Assembly (NCBI GenBank): GCA_003612395.1
Contig: RAYQ01000009.1
Span: forward strand, 62,001-126,000
DNA from: Parablautia intestinalis
Lineage (GTDB): Bacteria > Bacillota > Clostridia > Lachnospirales > Lachnospiraceae
Reading direction: 5' to 3'
DNA: 64,000 nucleotides
Part shown: in pieces, positions 56,057 through 64,000 of the stretch
Layout: each line of letters starts with the position of its first letter
Position numbering within the stretch: the first letter of the stretch is position 1
Translations under genes and position numbers: made by a program
The notes under the pieces: model-generated
Databases searched by the model: none
The model's input: the letters and a program-made list of their open reading frames with translations, nothing else
What the model was told of the DNA's origin: nothing

Positions 56057-56878
56057 TTATTTACCCGTGTAAGCAAAGCCTGCTTCAAAATTTTTGTTTA
56101 AAAAAATAAAGAAAAATATTGTGGGCAGTGATGCCACCAGGCAGGCCATCAGCATAGCCGGCGCATGTCCTGTGTTCATCAGGGACAAAGATGCCATAAC
56201 CGGTTTAATCTCTCTTGATTTTGTAAATGTCAGACCAAACATCAAATCGTTCCAGCAGAAAGTAAACTGGGAGAGCAGAACCACGGAAATAGGCGCTTTC
56301 GCCATAGGCGCAAAAATTTTTATCAGAATCTGAAAATCCGATGCACCATCCAGCTTGGCCGATTCGCTCAGCTCCCTTGAAATCCCCTTAAAAAAATTCC
56401 GCAGTACAAACATCACAAAAGGAATACAGATTGCGGTATAAAACAAAATCATCCCCTGTCTGGTGTCATAAAGCCCCAGCTTAGCGTAACCTCTGAAAAT
56501 AGGAATTAAATATATCTGAAAAGGAAAGATAGTGCCGCTGTAAATTACCATAAACCAGAACATTCTGTGTTTGATTTTAAGATGAGCAATAGCATATGCC
56601 GCCAAAGTTCCCAAAATAACGGCAAACACTGCTCCGCAGGCAGCATACAGCAGACTGCTTAACATTCCCTGAAAGATTTTGGCGTTGTCCCTGATATATA
56701 CCAGATTATCCGCAAATGCATTCCCTGCAGGCAGGGCCCAAAAACTACCTTTATTATACTCCACCTGTCCTTTAAACATATTCAGCACCGCAAAAAACAC
56801 AGGAGTGATCCATATTACCGCCAATATACTTAAAATACAGTTTATAATAATTTTTGTTTTTTTACTTGTTTTTCCCAT
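56057..56878 (-). CDS. Carbohydrate ABC transporter permease, MalG type
   Basis: 273 residues, six membrane segments. The EAA loop that contacts the ATPase is SRELSESAKLDGASDFQIL, with the rest of the loop LIKIFAPMAKAPISVV. The family C-terminus ends in GFAYTGK. The start at 56878 is the family N-terminus (MGKTSKKTKIIINCIL). It lies 25 bases behind the MalF-type partner and is followed by the tandem palindromes and the mannosidase. Confidence 0.93.
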   Translation of the reverse strand: MGKTSKKTKIIINCILSILAVIWITPVFFAVLNMFKGQVEYNKGSFWALPAGNAFADNLVYIRDNAKIFQGMLSSLLYAACGAVFAVILGTLAAYAIAHLKIKHRMFWFMVIYSGTIFPFQIYLIPIFRGYAKLGLYDTRQGMILFYTAICIPFVMFVLRNFFKGISRELSESAKLDGASDFQILIKIFAPMAKAPISVVLLSQFTFCWNDLMFGLTFTKSREIKPVMASLSLMNTGHAPAMLMACLVASLPTIFFFIFLNKNFEAGFAYTGK

Positions 56879-56903
56879 GTTAATGACCAACTCCCTTCCC
56901 TGC

Positions 56904-57770
56904 CTAATCTTCTTTAAATGAATTTCTGATATTAAAGTAAGAAACAAAGACAACAATAACCGTCAGAACAATCGCAACGGCAGCCCCCCGTCCAAACTCA
57001 TTCCGGATAAAAGATTCTTCATACATGGTAAGCGCCAGTGTCTCGGAAGTTCTGTATGGGCCTCCCTTCGTCATGATCCAGATATTATCAAAAACCTTAA
57101 AACTGTTAACCAGAGACATTAAAAGAACCACCACAATTGTATTTTTCATAAGTGGAAATACTACCTTCGTGTAGAGCTGGAAAGTTCCTGCCCCTTCAAT
57201 CTGAGCCGCTTCTATAGGAGATGAATCAATGCTTCTTAGTCCTGAGATAAACAAAAGCATATTAAGACCCAGCCCCTGCCAGATTCCGGATACAATCATC
57301 ACAAATGTATTCACATAAGGAATAGCCAGCCAGTCCCGCACCAGCTCCGGATGCCCCAGCATTCCTACAATTTTGGGTAATCCATAGATGGACAAAATGG
57401 ATGTCATCAAAAGGCCGCCAACCGTGCCGGAAAGAGCCGAAGGAAAATAAAAAATATTTTTAAAGCCTGTAGCCCAGGAACTTTTGGTAATTAAAATTGC
57501 AAAAAGAAGCGGCAGCGCCAATGACAGCACCAGAGAACTGCCCACCCAGATAATGGTATTCGTAAGTGAAGTCAAAAAGTTTTTATCTCTGAAAAGCTTC
57601 AGATAATTGTCAAACCCCACAAAAGTCATCTCTGAAAAGCCGTCCCACTCAAAGAAACTGAGTCTTAAAGCATAGATAATGGAACTGATAAAAAAGATTG
57701 TGACAAATAAAACTGCAGGCGCTATGTACAGATAATCTTTGTATTTTTTTAAGGAAAAGGATTTTGTCAT
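56904..57770 (-). CDS. Carbohydrate ABC transporter permease, MalF type
   Basis: 288 residues, six membrane segments, first at about 10-30 (YLYIAPAVLFVTIFFISSII). The EAA loop is SSPIEAAQIEGAGTFQLY with the TKVVFPLMKNT continuation. It pairs with the MalG-type protein in the importer for the substrate bound by the lipoprotein upstream. AGGAGG precedes the ATG with a rather long 12-base spacing. Confidence 0.93.
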   Translation of the reverse strand: MTKSFSLKKYKDYLYIAPAVLFVTIFFISSIIYALRLSFFEWDGFSEMTFVGFDNYLKLFRDKNFLTSLTNTIIWVGSSLVLSLALPLLFAILITKSSWATGFKNIFYFPSALSGTVGGLLMTSILSIYGLPKIVGMLGHPELVRDWLAIPYVNTFVMIVSGIWQGLGLNMLLFISGLRSIDSSPIEAAQIEGAGTFQLYTKVVFPLMKNTIVVVLLMSLVNSFKVFDNIWIMTKGGPYRTSETLALTMYEESFIRNEFGRGAAVAIVLTVIVVFVSYFNIRNSFKED

Positions 57771-57894
57771 TTTCCAGATATACCTCCTTATTCATTTCAA
57801 CAGTCTCCCGGATCCCCTCTGCGTCTGGTTTATCCGATTCCATGAGAAAATTTTCCAAAAGACCGTTCCCACCGCCTTAGCTGTTTCAAGCAGT

Positions 57895-57915
57895 GGAGCC
57901 GCCACAGGCGGCTCC
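57895..57915 (-). other. Intercistronic hairpin between binding-protein and permease genes
   Basis: GGAGCCGCC / GGCGGCTCC is a perfect 9-bp stem with a 3-base loop and no T-run. Such hairpins after a binding-protein gene typically protect its mRNA or damp downstream expression. Confidence 0.6.
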
Positions 57916-57942
57916 TATAACCCCATATACATAAATGATGCA

Positions 57943-59322
57943 TCAGTTTCCAAAGGTTGCATCAGCTTCTGCCTGAATTGTACTTAGCATTTCTTCCACG
58001 CTGGAATTCTTCAGCTGGAATTTCATCAGCTCATCCAAAACGAAATCACGCAGTTTATCCGGTGTGCTTTCATAGAATCTAAGTACTAACTGATAGTTAT
58101 CAGCATCTGCAGTTTCGTCAAGAATTTTCTGCACTGCCGGAGAATCCACATCAACTTTACTGGTGTTTGTATATCCGCTCTGTGCATGGAATGCATTCTG
58201 TACTTCCGGCTTGTACCATGATTCCAGAACCTTCAGTGCATCCTCTTTCTGGGCACTGTTAGAAGCAACACATAAAGGAGCTGCCTCAAAGAAAATAGTT
58301 CTCTTTCCGCCGTCCATAGCAGGAACTACAAACGAATCAATGTCTTCGCCCTCTGTCATACCGTAATCATTACGCATACCTGTAAATTCCACATGAGGCT
58401 CTAACATCATAGCCACTTCGCCGTTGGAAAAAGCAGCTCTTACGTCACTCCAGTCTATCGGGAGAGAGAAATAATCCTTATCCAGCATGTCTTTCCAGAT
58501 TTCCATTACTTCTACGATTCTTTCATCGGTATATTTGATGCTGCCATCACAAACTCCCTTGTACAGCTCTACGTCCTTAGCTGCCAAAAGCGCCTGAAAC
58601 CAGATAAATCCTGCCCATGAATCACTCTTTAATGCAATAGGCGTTACACCGTTAGATTTTAAAGTTTCACATAACTGAAGGAATTCATCAAAGGTTTCCG
58701 GTTCCTTGAGACCATACTGGTCAAACACTGTCTTGTTGTAAAATACTACGTTATAAAGTACACTCCATGGTGCTGCATAAACCTTACCGTCAAAAGTAAA
58801 TGCATCTGCAACTCCCTGAGATACGCCTTCATTATAAATGTAGTTATCCCATACCGGTGTCAAATCTTCAACCAGTCCGTTTTCCACAAGCGTCTGCAGC
58901 TGCGGGCCGCTCCACCATGTAAAAAGTCCCGGTGCCTTTTCATCCCGGATTGTCTGCTGCATAGCCGTCTGATAGGAAGCTGTGTCCGGATAGGGTACCA
59001 TATCAATGGTATAACCGGATACGTTCTTCACTTCACCAAAAATAGCGTCCAGATAAGACTGTTCCATGTTAGCCATCTTATCATTCCAAAACTCAACTGT
59101 TCCGCCTTCGGAAACTGCCTCACCGGTATCTGCGCTTTCTTCCCCTGCATCCGCAGTCTTCGTGCCGGCTGTATCCTCCGTTCCCGCATCTTCTGTGCCG
59201 GTGCTTGTATCCTCTGTCTTTGAAGATTGCGTACTGCCGCTACCGCTGCCGCCGCATCCTGCCAATGCCCCTGCTGCAACCGTTGCTGAAAGCAACAGAG
59301 CCGCAATTCTTTTTAGCTTCAT
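57943..59322 (-). CDS. Extracellular solute-binding lipoprotein (sugar ABC importer)
   Basis: 459 residues. The lipobox is VAAGALAGCGGSG followed by a Ser/Thr/Glu-rich linker to about residue 70. The family 1 binding fold contains TVEFWNDKMANMEQSYLDAI, FTWWSGPQLQTL and GKVYAAPWSVLYNVVFYNK, the last being the hinge-type segment seen in oligosaccharide-binding proteins. AAGGAGG precedes the ATG at 59322. First gene of the mannoside locus, with a promoter and palindrome upstream. Confidence 0.94.
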   Translation of the reverse strand: MKLKRIAALLLSATVAAGALAGCGGSGSGSTQSSKTEDTSTGTEDAGTEDTAGTKTADAGEESADTGEAVSEGGTVEFWNDKMANMEQSYLDAIFGEVKNVSGYTIDMVPYPDTASYQTAMQQTIRDEKAPGLFTWWSGPQLQTLVENGLVEDLTPVWDNYIYNEGVSQGVADAFTFDGKVYAAPWSVLYNVVFYNKTVFDQYGLKEPETFDEFLQLCETLKSNGVTPIALKSDSWAGFIWFQALLAAKDVELYKGVCDGSIKYTDERIVEVMEIWKDMLDKDYFSLPIDWSDVRAAFSNGEVAMMLEPHVEFTGMRNDYGMTEGEDIDSFVVPAMDGGKRTIFFEAAPLCVASNSAQKEDALKVLESWYKPEVQNAFHAQSGYTNTSKVDVDSPAVQKILDETADADNYQLVLRFYESTPDKLRDFVLDELMKFQLKNSSVEEMLSTIQAEADATFGN

Positions 59323-59357
59323 AACAAGTCCTCCTTCTTTTCTAATCAACATTATAT

Positions 59358-59398
59358 TGTTATGACATCATAATAACATGCCCATTGATAATTGTCTA
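59358..59398 (-). promoter_or_regulatory. Promoter and candidate operator of the mannoside importer
   Basis: On the minus strand TAGACA (59393-59398), 17 bases, TATTAT (59370-59375). The imperfect palindrome TGTTATGACATCATAATAAC at 59358-59378, with arms TGTTAT / ATAACA, overlaps the -10, a typical repressor position. It could be the GntR site, which is inference. Confidence 0.45.
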
Positions 59399-59554
59399 TC
59401 TCCTTTATTATTAAATCTATATTTTGTTAAAACTACACAAATTAAAGATATTATTCTTATGCATGTCTACAAATGGATTTGTCTGCATGGATTTGTCTGC
59501 GAGGGTTTGCCCACAGGGATATCCGCCGTCTGCTTTTAATTCTTCTGTCTTCAG

Positions 59555-59596
59555 ACAAAAAATACCGGGAGCAAAAGAAAATACTTTCGCCCCCGG
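59555..59596 (-). terminator. Terminator after the esterase gene
   Basis: CCGGGGGCGAAAGTA pairs with the complementary CTTTTGCTCCCGG with one mismatch, followed on the minus strand by TATTTTTTG. It ends the second importer operon. Confidence 0.8.
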
Positions 59597-59627
59597 CTGT
59601 TCCCGTTACATATCAAAAAACCTTTAT

Positions 59628-60485
59628 TTATTTTAATGCTTTGTCAAAGAAGCGGTAGATTTGCTGATAGTATTCATCCCCGTCAAAAAATCCATGTATC
59701 TGACCGGGCACCATCACCAGAGTCACTTCATTTCCCGCTTTCCGTAAAGCCTTCTCCAGCGCCAGACTCGACTCCGGACTCACCAGGCGATCCGCATCCC
59801 CGTGCATCAACAGGGTAGGCGGATTCTTCCGTCCTGCATAGGTAATGGGACTGGCTTTTTCCATCATACGCTTTTTTTCTTCCACATCCCCGCATGCGAA
59901 CAGCTTCTGAAAAATCTCACTTCTCCACTTTTCTCCGCCTTCCTTATCCCGCATGTCAGAGGGCGCATACCAGGGAACCACTGCCTGTATCCGGCTGGAA
60001 AAGCCGCTGTTATGATCGTCCACAAATTCACTGTCATCGCTGTAAGCCATCAGCTCCACCAGGTGACCGCCTGCCGACTCTCCCCAGGCTCCAATATGAT
60101 CCGGATCCACATGATATCTTTCCGCATTCGCCCGCAAATATCTTACCGCTGCCTTACAGTCTGCAATCTGGGCCGGGAACGGCGCTTCCTGACACAGACG
60201 ATAATCAATGCTGGCCGTTACATATCCTCTTTTGGACAACTCCGCCAGTTCCCGGGAAGGGAGATATTTTCTGGTCAGATTTTCATCCGACCAGCCTCCT
60301 CCATGCACCCATACCACTGCCGGGAGCGCTTCCTTTGCATCCGCCGGATAGACAATATCCATCCGGCACTCTTTTTCGCTATTTGTGGTGTAGACGAGCC
60401 CTTCCTCAAAAACAAGCCCTTCCTTTTTATAGTCAATCACCGGCGGGGTTACCACTTTCGCCAGAGGATCCTCTCTTAAATTCAT
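59628..60485 (-). CDS. Alpha/beta-hydrolase, BD-FAE/esterase type
   Basis: 285 residues, cytosolic. The oxyanion motif is VVWVHGGGWSDEN (H61), the nucleophile elbow IGAWGESAGGH (S137), the acid in LMHGDADRLVSPE and the His in GQIHGFF. This is the layout of the acetyl-esterase branch (hormone-sensitive-lipase-like). AAGGAG precedes the ATG and it lies 14 bases behind the binding lipoprotein, so it probably deacylates the imported glycan (inference). Confidence 0.9.
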   Translation of the reverse strand: MNLREDPLAKVVTPPVIDYKKEGLVFEEGLVYTTNSEKECRMDIVYPADAKEALPAVVWVHGGGWSDENLTRKYLPSRELAELSKRGYVTASIDYRLCQEAPFPAQIADCKAAVRYLRANAERYHVDPDHIGAWGESAGGHLVELMAYSDDSEFVDDHNSGFSSRIQAVVPWYAPSDMRDKEGGEKWRSEIFQKLFACGDVEEKKRMMEKASPITYAGRKNPPTLLMHGDADRLVSPESSLALEKALRKAGNEVTLVMVPGQIHGFFDGDEYYQQIYRFFDKALK

Positions 60486-60499
60486 CTGATTTCTCCTTT

Positions 60500-62125
60500 T
60501 TATTCCTTATTATCCTTTATCTTATCATACTCCGCTTTCAGTGTGCCATATTTTTCATTTGCCCATTCAGTCAGCTGATCGGCGCCCATATTCCTTGCCG
60601 CCTCTAACATGGCTTCATATTTTTCTTTGCATTCTTCCGCACTTTTAGCCGTAATAATATTAGTGGATTCGTTCATGTATAAATCCTTCAGATTATCCAT
60701 GATCACCTGCTCGTTGGAATCCGCCCCCATCCGCAGCATACCCATCACCGGATTTGCATCACAGATCTCCGTCAGGGCAACTCTGGCGTCATAGGTAGAT
60801 CCGCCGTTTCCATAGCCTGGCAATACATTGGCTTTGCCGTCATGACACATCCATCCCCAGTACTTTACGCCATCTTCAGCATTGGGAGCTTCAAAATCGT
60901 AGTTCAGAATCGGGTAGCTGTGATCTTCATCCCAGTTCCAGTCCACTCCCTCTTCTCCCCAGAGTAACAGTTCCTGCCCTTCATCGGACCAGGCCCATTT
61001 ACAGAATTCCAAAACCCTTTCCGGATCTTTGCAGCTCCTGGGAATAAATAATCCTCTCCAGCCTGCCGTACCCTGGGTCCAATGGGCTCCTTCCTGTCCT
61101 CTCGTCATATCAACCACCAGCTGAACCCTGAAGTCCGCACCGGCCTGCTCCAGCTTTGGATTCGTTAAATCTTCTGAATTACTGTAAAAACTGTCCGCAA
61201 ACAATTTACCGGAAATCATCAGCTCCTCATCTTCCGTGCCTGTCCATGCAAAATTCTCATCCGTCATGTATCCTTTTCGATACCAGTCGTTCATTAACTC
61301 ATAATACCTTTCCAGCCCGGGATCCATGATAAAGGGAACCGCTTTTCCATCTACGTCCACAAATCCCTCTTCGTCAGGCGTAGCGCCGCACAGGATCTTA
61401 ATATAATCATTGGTAAAGCTATAATTATAGGCAAACGGCACTATGTCCGGATAGTTCTCCTTTACGCTTTGCAAAAGGTTCGTAAAATCATCCAGATTGT
61501 TCAATGCAGGAGAACCTAATTCCTCATAAATATCTGTCCTGATTACCATTCCGGCCTGCTCATATACCACCTTATCCCAGCCTTCCAGTACGGAATTGGG
61601 CGAATATCCTACCATCTGGGTATACAGTTTTCCATCGTCCGCCGTATTGACGAAGCGCATTACCGAATGGATATTCAGATCCGTGTTATACTCCTGTGCA
61701 AGTTCATCCAGTGAGTAGCAGATATTGGAATCGGACAGACGGGTAAATTTCCCGGAGCAGACCAAATCCCCCAGATCGCCCGAAGCAATCATCATATTCA
61801 GCTGGTTCACATCCGAGGGCACAGTAACTTCAAATTTAATGCCAAATTTCTCTGTTACAATATCGGGGATTCTTCCTGACCATTCATCATAAGGCCACCA
61901 AACCTCATCACAAAACAGCTTCAGCGTGATAATCTCATCCTCCGACCAGGTCTTTTCGCCGCCTGTTTCCTCTCCTTCTGCTTCGTTTGCTTCTGTCCCG
62001 GCAGAAGCCTGTTCAGGATCGGACTTCTGCTCCGCACCTGCATCTGTCTTGCCGCCGCAGCCTGTCAGCAGCAATCCTGCCGCAAGTATGACTGACAACA
62101 TTTTTTGCACCGTTTTCTTTTTCAT
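60500..62125 (-). CDS. Extracellular solute-binding lipoprotein, LplA type
   Basis: 541 residues, typical of the long family that pairs with LplB/YtcP permeases. The lipobox is LAAGLLLTGCGGK with an acidic linker, then ITLKLFCDEVWWPYDEWSGR and IKFEVTVPSDVNQLNMMIAS, NAVINE-type features late in the sequence. AAGGGGG precedes the ATG. It follows two permeases on the same strand. The natural ligand is unknown, probably a complex polysaccharide fragment. Confidence 0.92.
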   Translation of the reverse strand: MKKKTVQKMLSVILAAGLLLTGCGGKTDAGAEQKSDPEQASAGTEANEAEGEETGGEKTWSEDEIITLKLFCDEVWWPYDEWSGRIPDIVTEKFGIKFEVTVPSDVNQLNMMIASGDLGDLVCSGKFTRLSDSNICYSLDELAQEYNTDLNIHSVMRFVNTADDGKLYTQMVGYSPNSVLEGWDKVVYEQAGMVIRTDIYEELGSPALNNLDDFTNLLQSVKENYPDIVPFAYNYSFTNDYIKILCGATPDEEGFVDVDGKAVPFIMDPGLERYYELMNDWYRKGYMTDENFAWTGTEDEELMISGKLFADSFYSNSEDLTNPKLEQAGADFRVQLVVDMTRGQEGAHWTQGTAGWRGLFIPRSCKDPERVLEFCKWAWSDEGQELLLWGEEGVDWNWDEDHSYPILNYDFEAPNAEDGVKYWGWMCHDGKANVLPGYGNGGSTYDARVALTEICDANPVMGMLRMGADSNEQVIMDNLKDLYMNESTNIITAKSAEECKEKYEAMLEAARNMGADQLTEWANEKYGTLKAEYDKIKDNKE

Positions 62126-62172
62126 AAACAGTACCCCCTTAAATTATTTTTGAATGCATCTTATTATGCAAA

Positions 62173-63075
62173 TCATTCTTTTACAGCCCCAATCATAATA
62201 CCCTGTACAAAATATTTCTGCAGGAAAGGATAGACACACATAATAGGGAGCATGGAAGCCACCATGGCGGATGCCTGGGTGGTCATAGCTGTGGATGTGG
62301 TGACCATGGAGCCGCCCGTGGAGGTAGCGCCCAGCGTCTGGTTCACCTCTGTCAACATACGGTAAGCAATCGTACGCAGGCCTTCTCCATTTACATAATA
62401 GGCGGAATCCAGCCAGGCGTTCCACTGATTCACCGCTGAAAACAAAGACAGCGTAGCAATAAACGGTGTGGAAACAGGCCGCACAATACTGAACAAAACC
62501 CGGAACTCCGAAGCCCCGTCCAGCTTTGCCGATTCAATCAGCGAAACCGGAATAGCGGCAAAAAAGTTGATCCCCACCATAATAAAGAACAAATTCAACA
62601 TGGAGGGTATGATATATACCCATATCGTATTCAGCAGATGAAGATTACGCAGCGTTATGTAATAAGGAATCAGCCCGCCCGATACATACATGGCAAAAAT
62701 CACAAGGAATTTATATATCTTTCCGAAAACCAGCTCTTCCCTGGAAAGCACATAAGAGAGAAAACATGTTGCGATCACCGTCAAAAGAGTCCCCGTTATT
62801 GTCCGAAAAAAAGAAACCTGAAAAGCCTTGATCCATTTCGACTGGGACAACAGATCCACATAATTGAATAATGTAAACTTTCTGGGAAAGAAATACACGC
62901 CTCCCCGCATGAAATCATATCCTTCGTTAAAGGAAGCCAAAACAATATAATAGAACGGGTAAGCAATCAGCACAAAAACTACCAACAGCAGAATCCAGAC
63001 TATCCCGTCAAAAATTATGTTTTCCTTTGTCCACTTATATTTTCTTCCAACTTCATTTTCTTTTTTCTTTGCCAT
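62173..63075 (-). CDS. Carbohydrate ABC transporter permease, YtcP type
   Basis: 300 residues, six membrane segments. A charged N-terminus (MAKKKENEVGRKYKWTKENI) leads to the first segment IVWILLLVVFVLIAYPFYYI. The EAA loop is SLIESAKLDGASEFRVLFSI with VRPVSTP following. The start codon overlaps the stop of the upstream permease (TGATG). It partners the gene at 63075 and the lipoprotein at 60500. Confidence 0.93.
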   Translation of the reverse strand: MAKKKENEVGRKYKWTKENIIFDGIVWILLLVVFVLIAYPFYYIVLASFNEGYDFMRGGVYFFPRKFTLFNYVDLLSQSKWIKAFQVSFFRTITGTLLTVIATCFLSYVLSREELVFGKIYKFLVIFAMYVSGGLIPYYITLRNLHLLNTIWVYIIPSMLNLFFIMVGINFFAAIPVSLIESAKLDGASEFRVLFSIVRPVSTPFIATLSLFSAVNQWNAWLDSAYYVNGEGLRTIAYRMLTEVNQTLGATSTGGSMVTTSTAMTTQASAMVASMLPIMCVYPFLQKYFVQGIMIGAVKE

Positions 63076-64000
63076 CAGAAAATCCCCTCACCTGTTGTTT
63101 TCTTTGCTCCCCAGTTACTGATCAGGATCAGTAATATCGAAATCACGGACTGAATCAGATCCACCGCCGTTGCATATGCAAATCTGCCGTTTGACAACCC
63201 TGTTTTAAAAGAGTAGGTCTGCAGAATTTCCGAAGCGGAATTATTAAAAGTATTTCCAAAAATATATGCCTGCTCAAAATTAGATCCTCCCATACCGCCT
63301 CCCAGAAGGCTTCCTATGGACAGGATCAACACTGTGATAACAGATGCCTTGATCCCCGGGAGCGTGATATGCCATATTTTTGCCAATCTGCCTGCTCCGT
63401 CAATATCCGCCGCTTCATAGAGCTGTGAATCAATCCCCGCAATGGCCGCCAGAAAGATTATTGCCCAATATCCGGAATTTTTCCACACCGCCATAAAAAC
63501 AGAAACGCCATAAAAATAATCCGGTGATGTGAGAAAGGGAACCGGTGCATTTACAAGACCCAGATTTACCAGAATCTCATTTATAATCCCTGTATCCGTA
63601 TTCAAAAATGCGGTGGCTATGGTATAAAGCAGCACCCATGAAATGAAGTTGGGCAGATAACTGACTGTCTGTACCAGCCGTTTAAACCAGGTACACCGCA
63701 TCTCGCTCAGTAATAGCGCCAGCAAAATAGGCGCCGGAAAACTTAATGCCAGCTTCAGAATGCTGAGCACCAGCGTATTTTTCAGAATTTCTCCGAATCT
63801 GTAAAATCCGAAGATCTCACGAAACCATTTTAAACCCACCCACTCACTCTCAAAAATACCGGCAAATCCCATATTAATAGAATAATTTTTAAAGGCGATG
63901 ATAATACCGAACAGCGGCAGGTAAGAAAACAGGAACAGAATTGTCATTCCCGCCAGGGCGATTATCTGTAACTGCCATTGCTTACGAAATTTTCTCCATG
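63075..64000 (-). CDS. Carbohydrate ABC transporter permease, LplB type (5' end beyond window)
   Basis: The reading frame is open to the right edge: residues WRKFRKQWQLQIIALAG precede an internal Met often seen as a start, and they fit the basic N-terminus of LplB proteins. At least 308 residues with six membrane segments, beginning with FLFSYLPLFGIIIAFKNYSI, a family signature. The EAA loop is QLYEAADIDGAGRLAKIWHI. It overlaps the YtcP-type permease at its 3' end. The true start lies outside the window. Confidence 0.93.
   Translation of the reverse strand, partial: WRKFRKQWQLQIIALAGMTILFLFSYLPLFGIIIAFKNYSINMGFAGIFESEWVGLKWFREIFGFYRFGEILKNTLVLSILKLALSFPAPILLALLLSEMRCTWFKRLVQTVSYLPNFISWVLLYTIATAFLNTDTGIINEILVNLGLVNAPVPFLTSPDYFYGVSVFMAVWKNSGYWAIIFLAAIAGIDSQLYEAADIDGAGRLAKIWHITLPGIKASVITVLILSIGSLLGGGMGGSNFEQAYIFGNTFNNSASEILQTYSFKTGLSNGRFAYATAVDLIQSVISILLILISNWGAKKTTGEGIF

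Noticed and set aside
59473-59500. Two tandem copies of ATGGATTTGTCTGC
   Set aside because: Only two copies, no array structure and no spacer regularity; not a CRISPR and too short to call a functional repeat.

Overview
The window reads as chromosomal DNA of an anaerobic, low-GC Gram-positive gut bacterium, most likely a Lachnospiraceae member. The grounds are families typical of that group (DUF6062, DUF6106, DUF2225, XpaC/TelA), AGGAGG-type ribosome binding sites, sigma-A promoters, a phosphotransbutyrylase–butyrate kinase pair and ATPase-less sugar ABC transporters. I found no rRNA, tRNA, CRISPR array, insertion sequence or prophage. Most genes lie on the minus strand.

Layout. 1-7.8 kb: the 5' end of a DUF6062 gene, a TetR regulator, an acidic membrane-anchored protein, a glnS-DUF2225-MocR run and a PAS/GAF-type sensor without an output domain. 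7.8-15.6 kb: guaB, DUF6106, a single-pass membrane protein, and a four-gene aspartate-family run (ACT protein, homoserine dehydrogenase, an archaeal-type phosphoglycerate-mutase-like protein that may be the missing homoserine kinase, aspartokinase). 15.8-28.8 kb: a MATE pump, gatCAB, a membrane-anchored lipase, a type-B carboxylesterase, an ANT(6)-like adenylyltransferase, RmuC, a TIM-barrel epimerase and MtnA. 29-37.6 kb: ptb-buk (terminal butyrate formation with ATP yield), a large orphan hybrid histidine kinase, long-form HPF, a DnaA-box-rich gap and a secreted NlpC/P60 hydrolase with a WalR-like box. 37.7-49.3 kb: two lipoproteins (DUF5722, BMP family), an epimerase, XpaC-TelA-CBS/DRTGG pyrophosphatase, a PPi-type phosphofructokinase and a Ca2+/Na+ antiporter.

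49.5-59.3 kb is a coherent mannoside-utilisation locus: solute-binding protein, two permeases, GH38 alpha-mannosidase, ROK kinase, GntR regulator and an unusual phosphomannose-isomerase fusion. Together they would import an alpha-mannoside, release mannose, phosphorylate it and convert it to fructose-6-phosphate. The transporter has no ATPase here and presumably borrows a shared one. 59.6-64 kb starts a second importer (LplB/YtcP-type permeases, large binding lipoprotein) coupled to an esterase; its first gene runs off the right edge.

The most novel-looking material is non-coding: a promoter-hairpin-terminator unit of about 85 nt ahead of the BMP lipoprotein, a dispersed 33-bp intergenic repeat often sitting beside terminators, a tandemly duplicated palindromic unit behind the mannoside permease, a plus-strand terminator with no gene, and paired hairpins in the gaps of the threonine-type operon. 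All functional calls come from reading motifs by eye; no database search was run.
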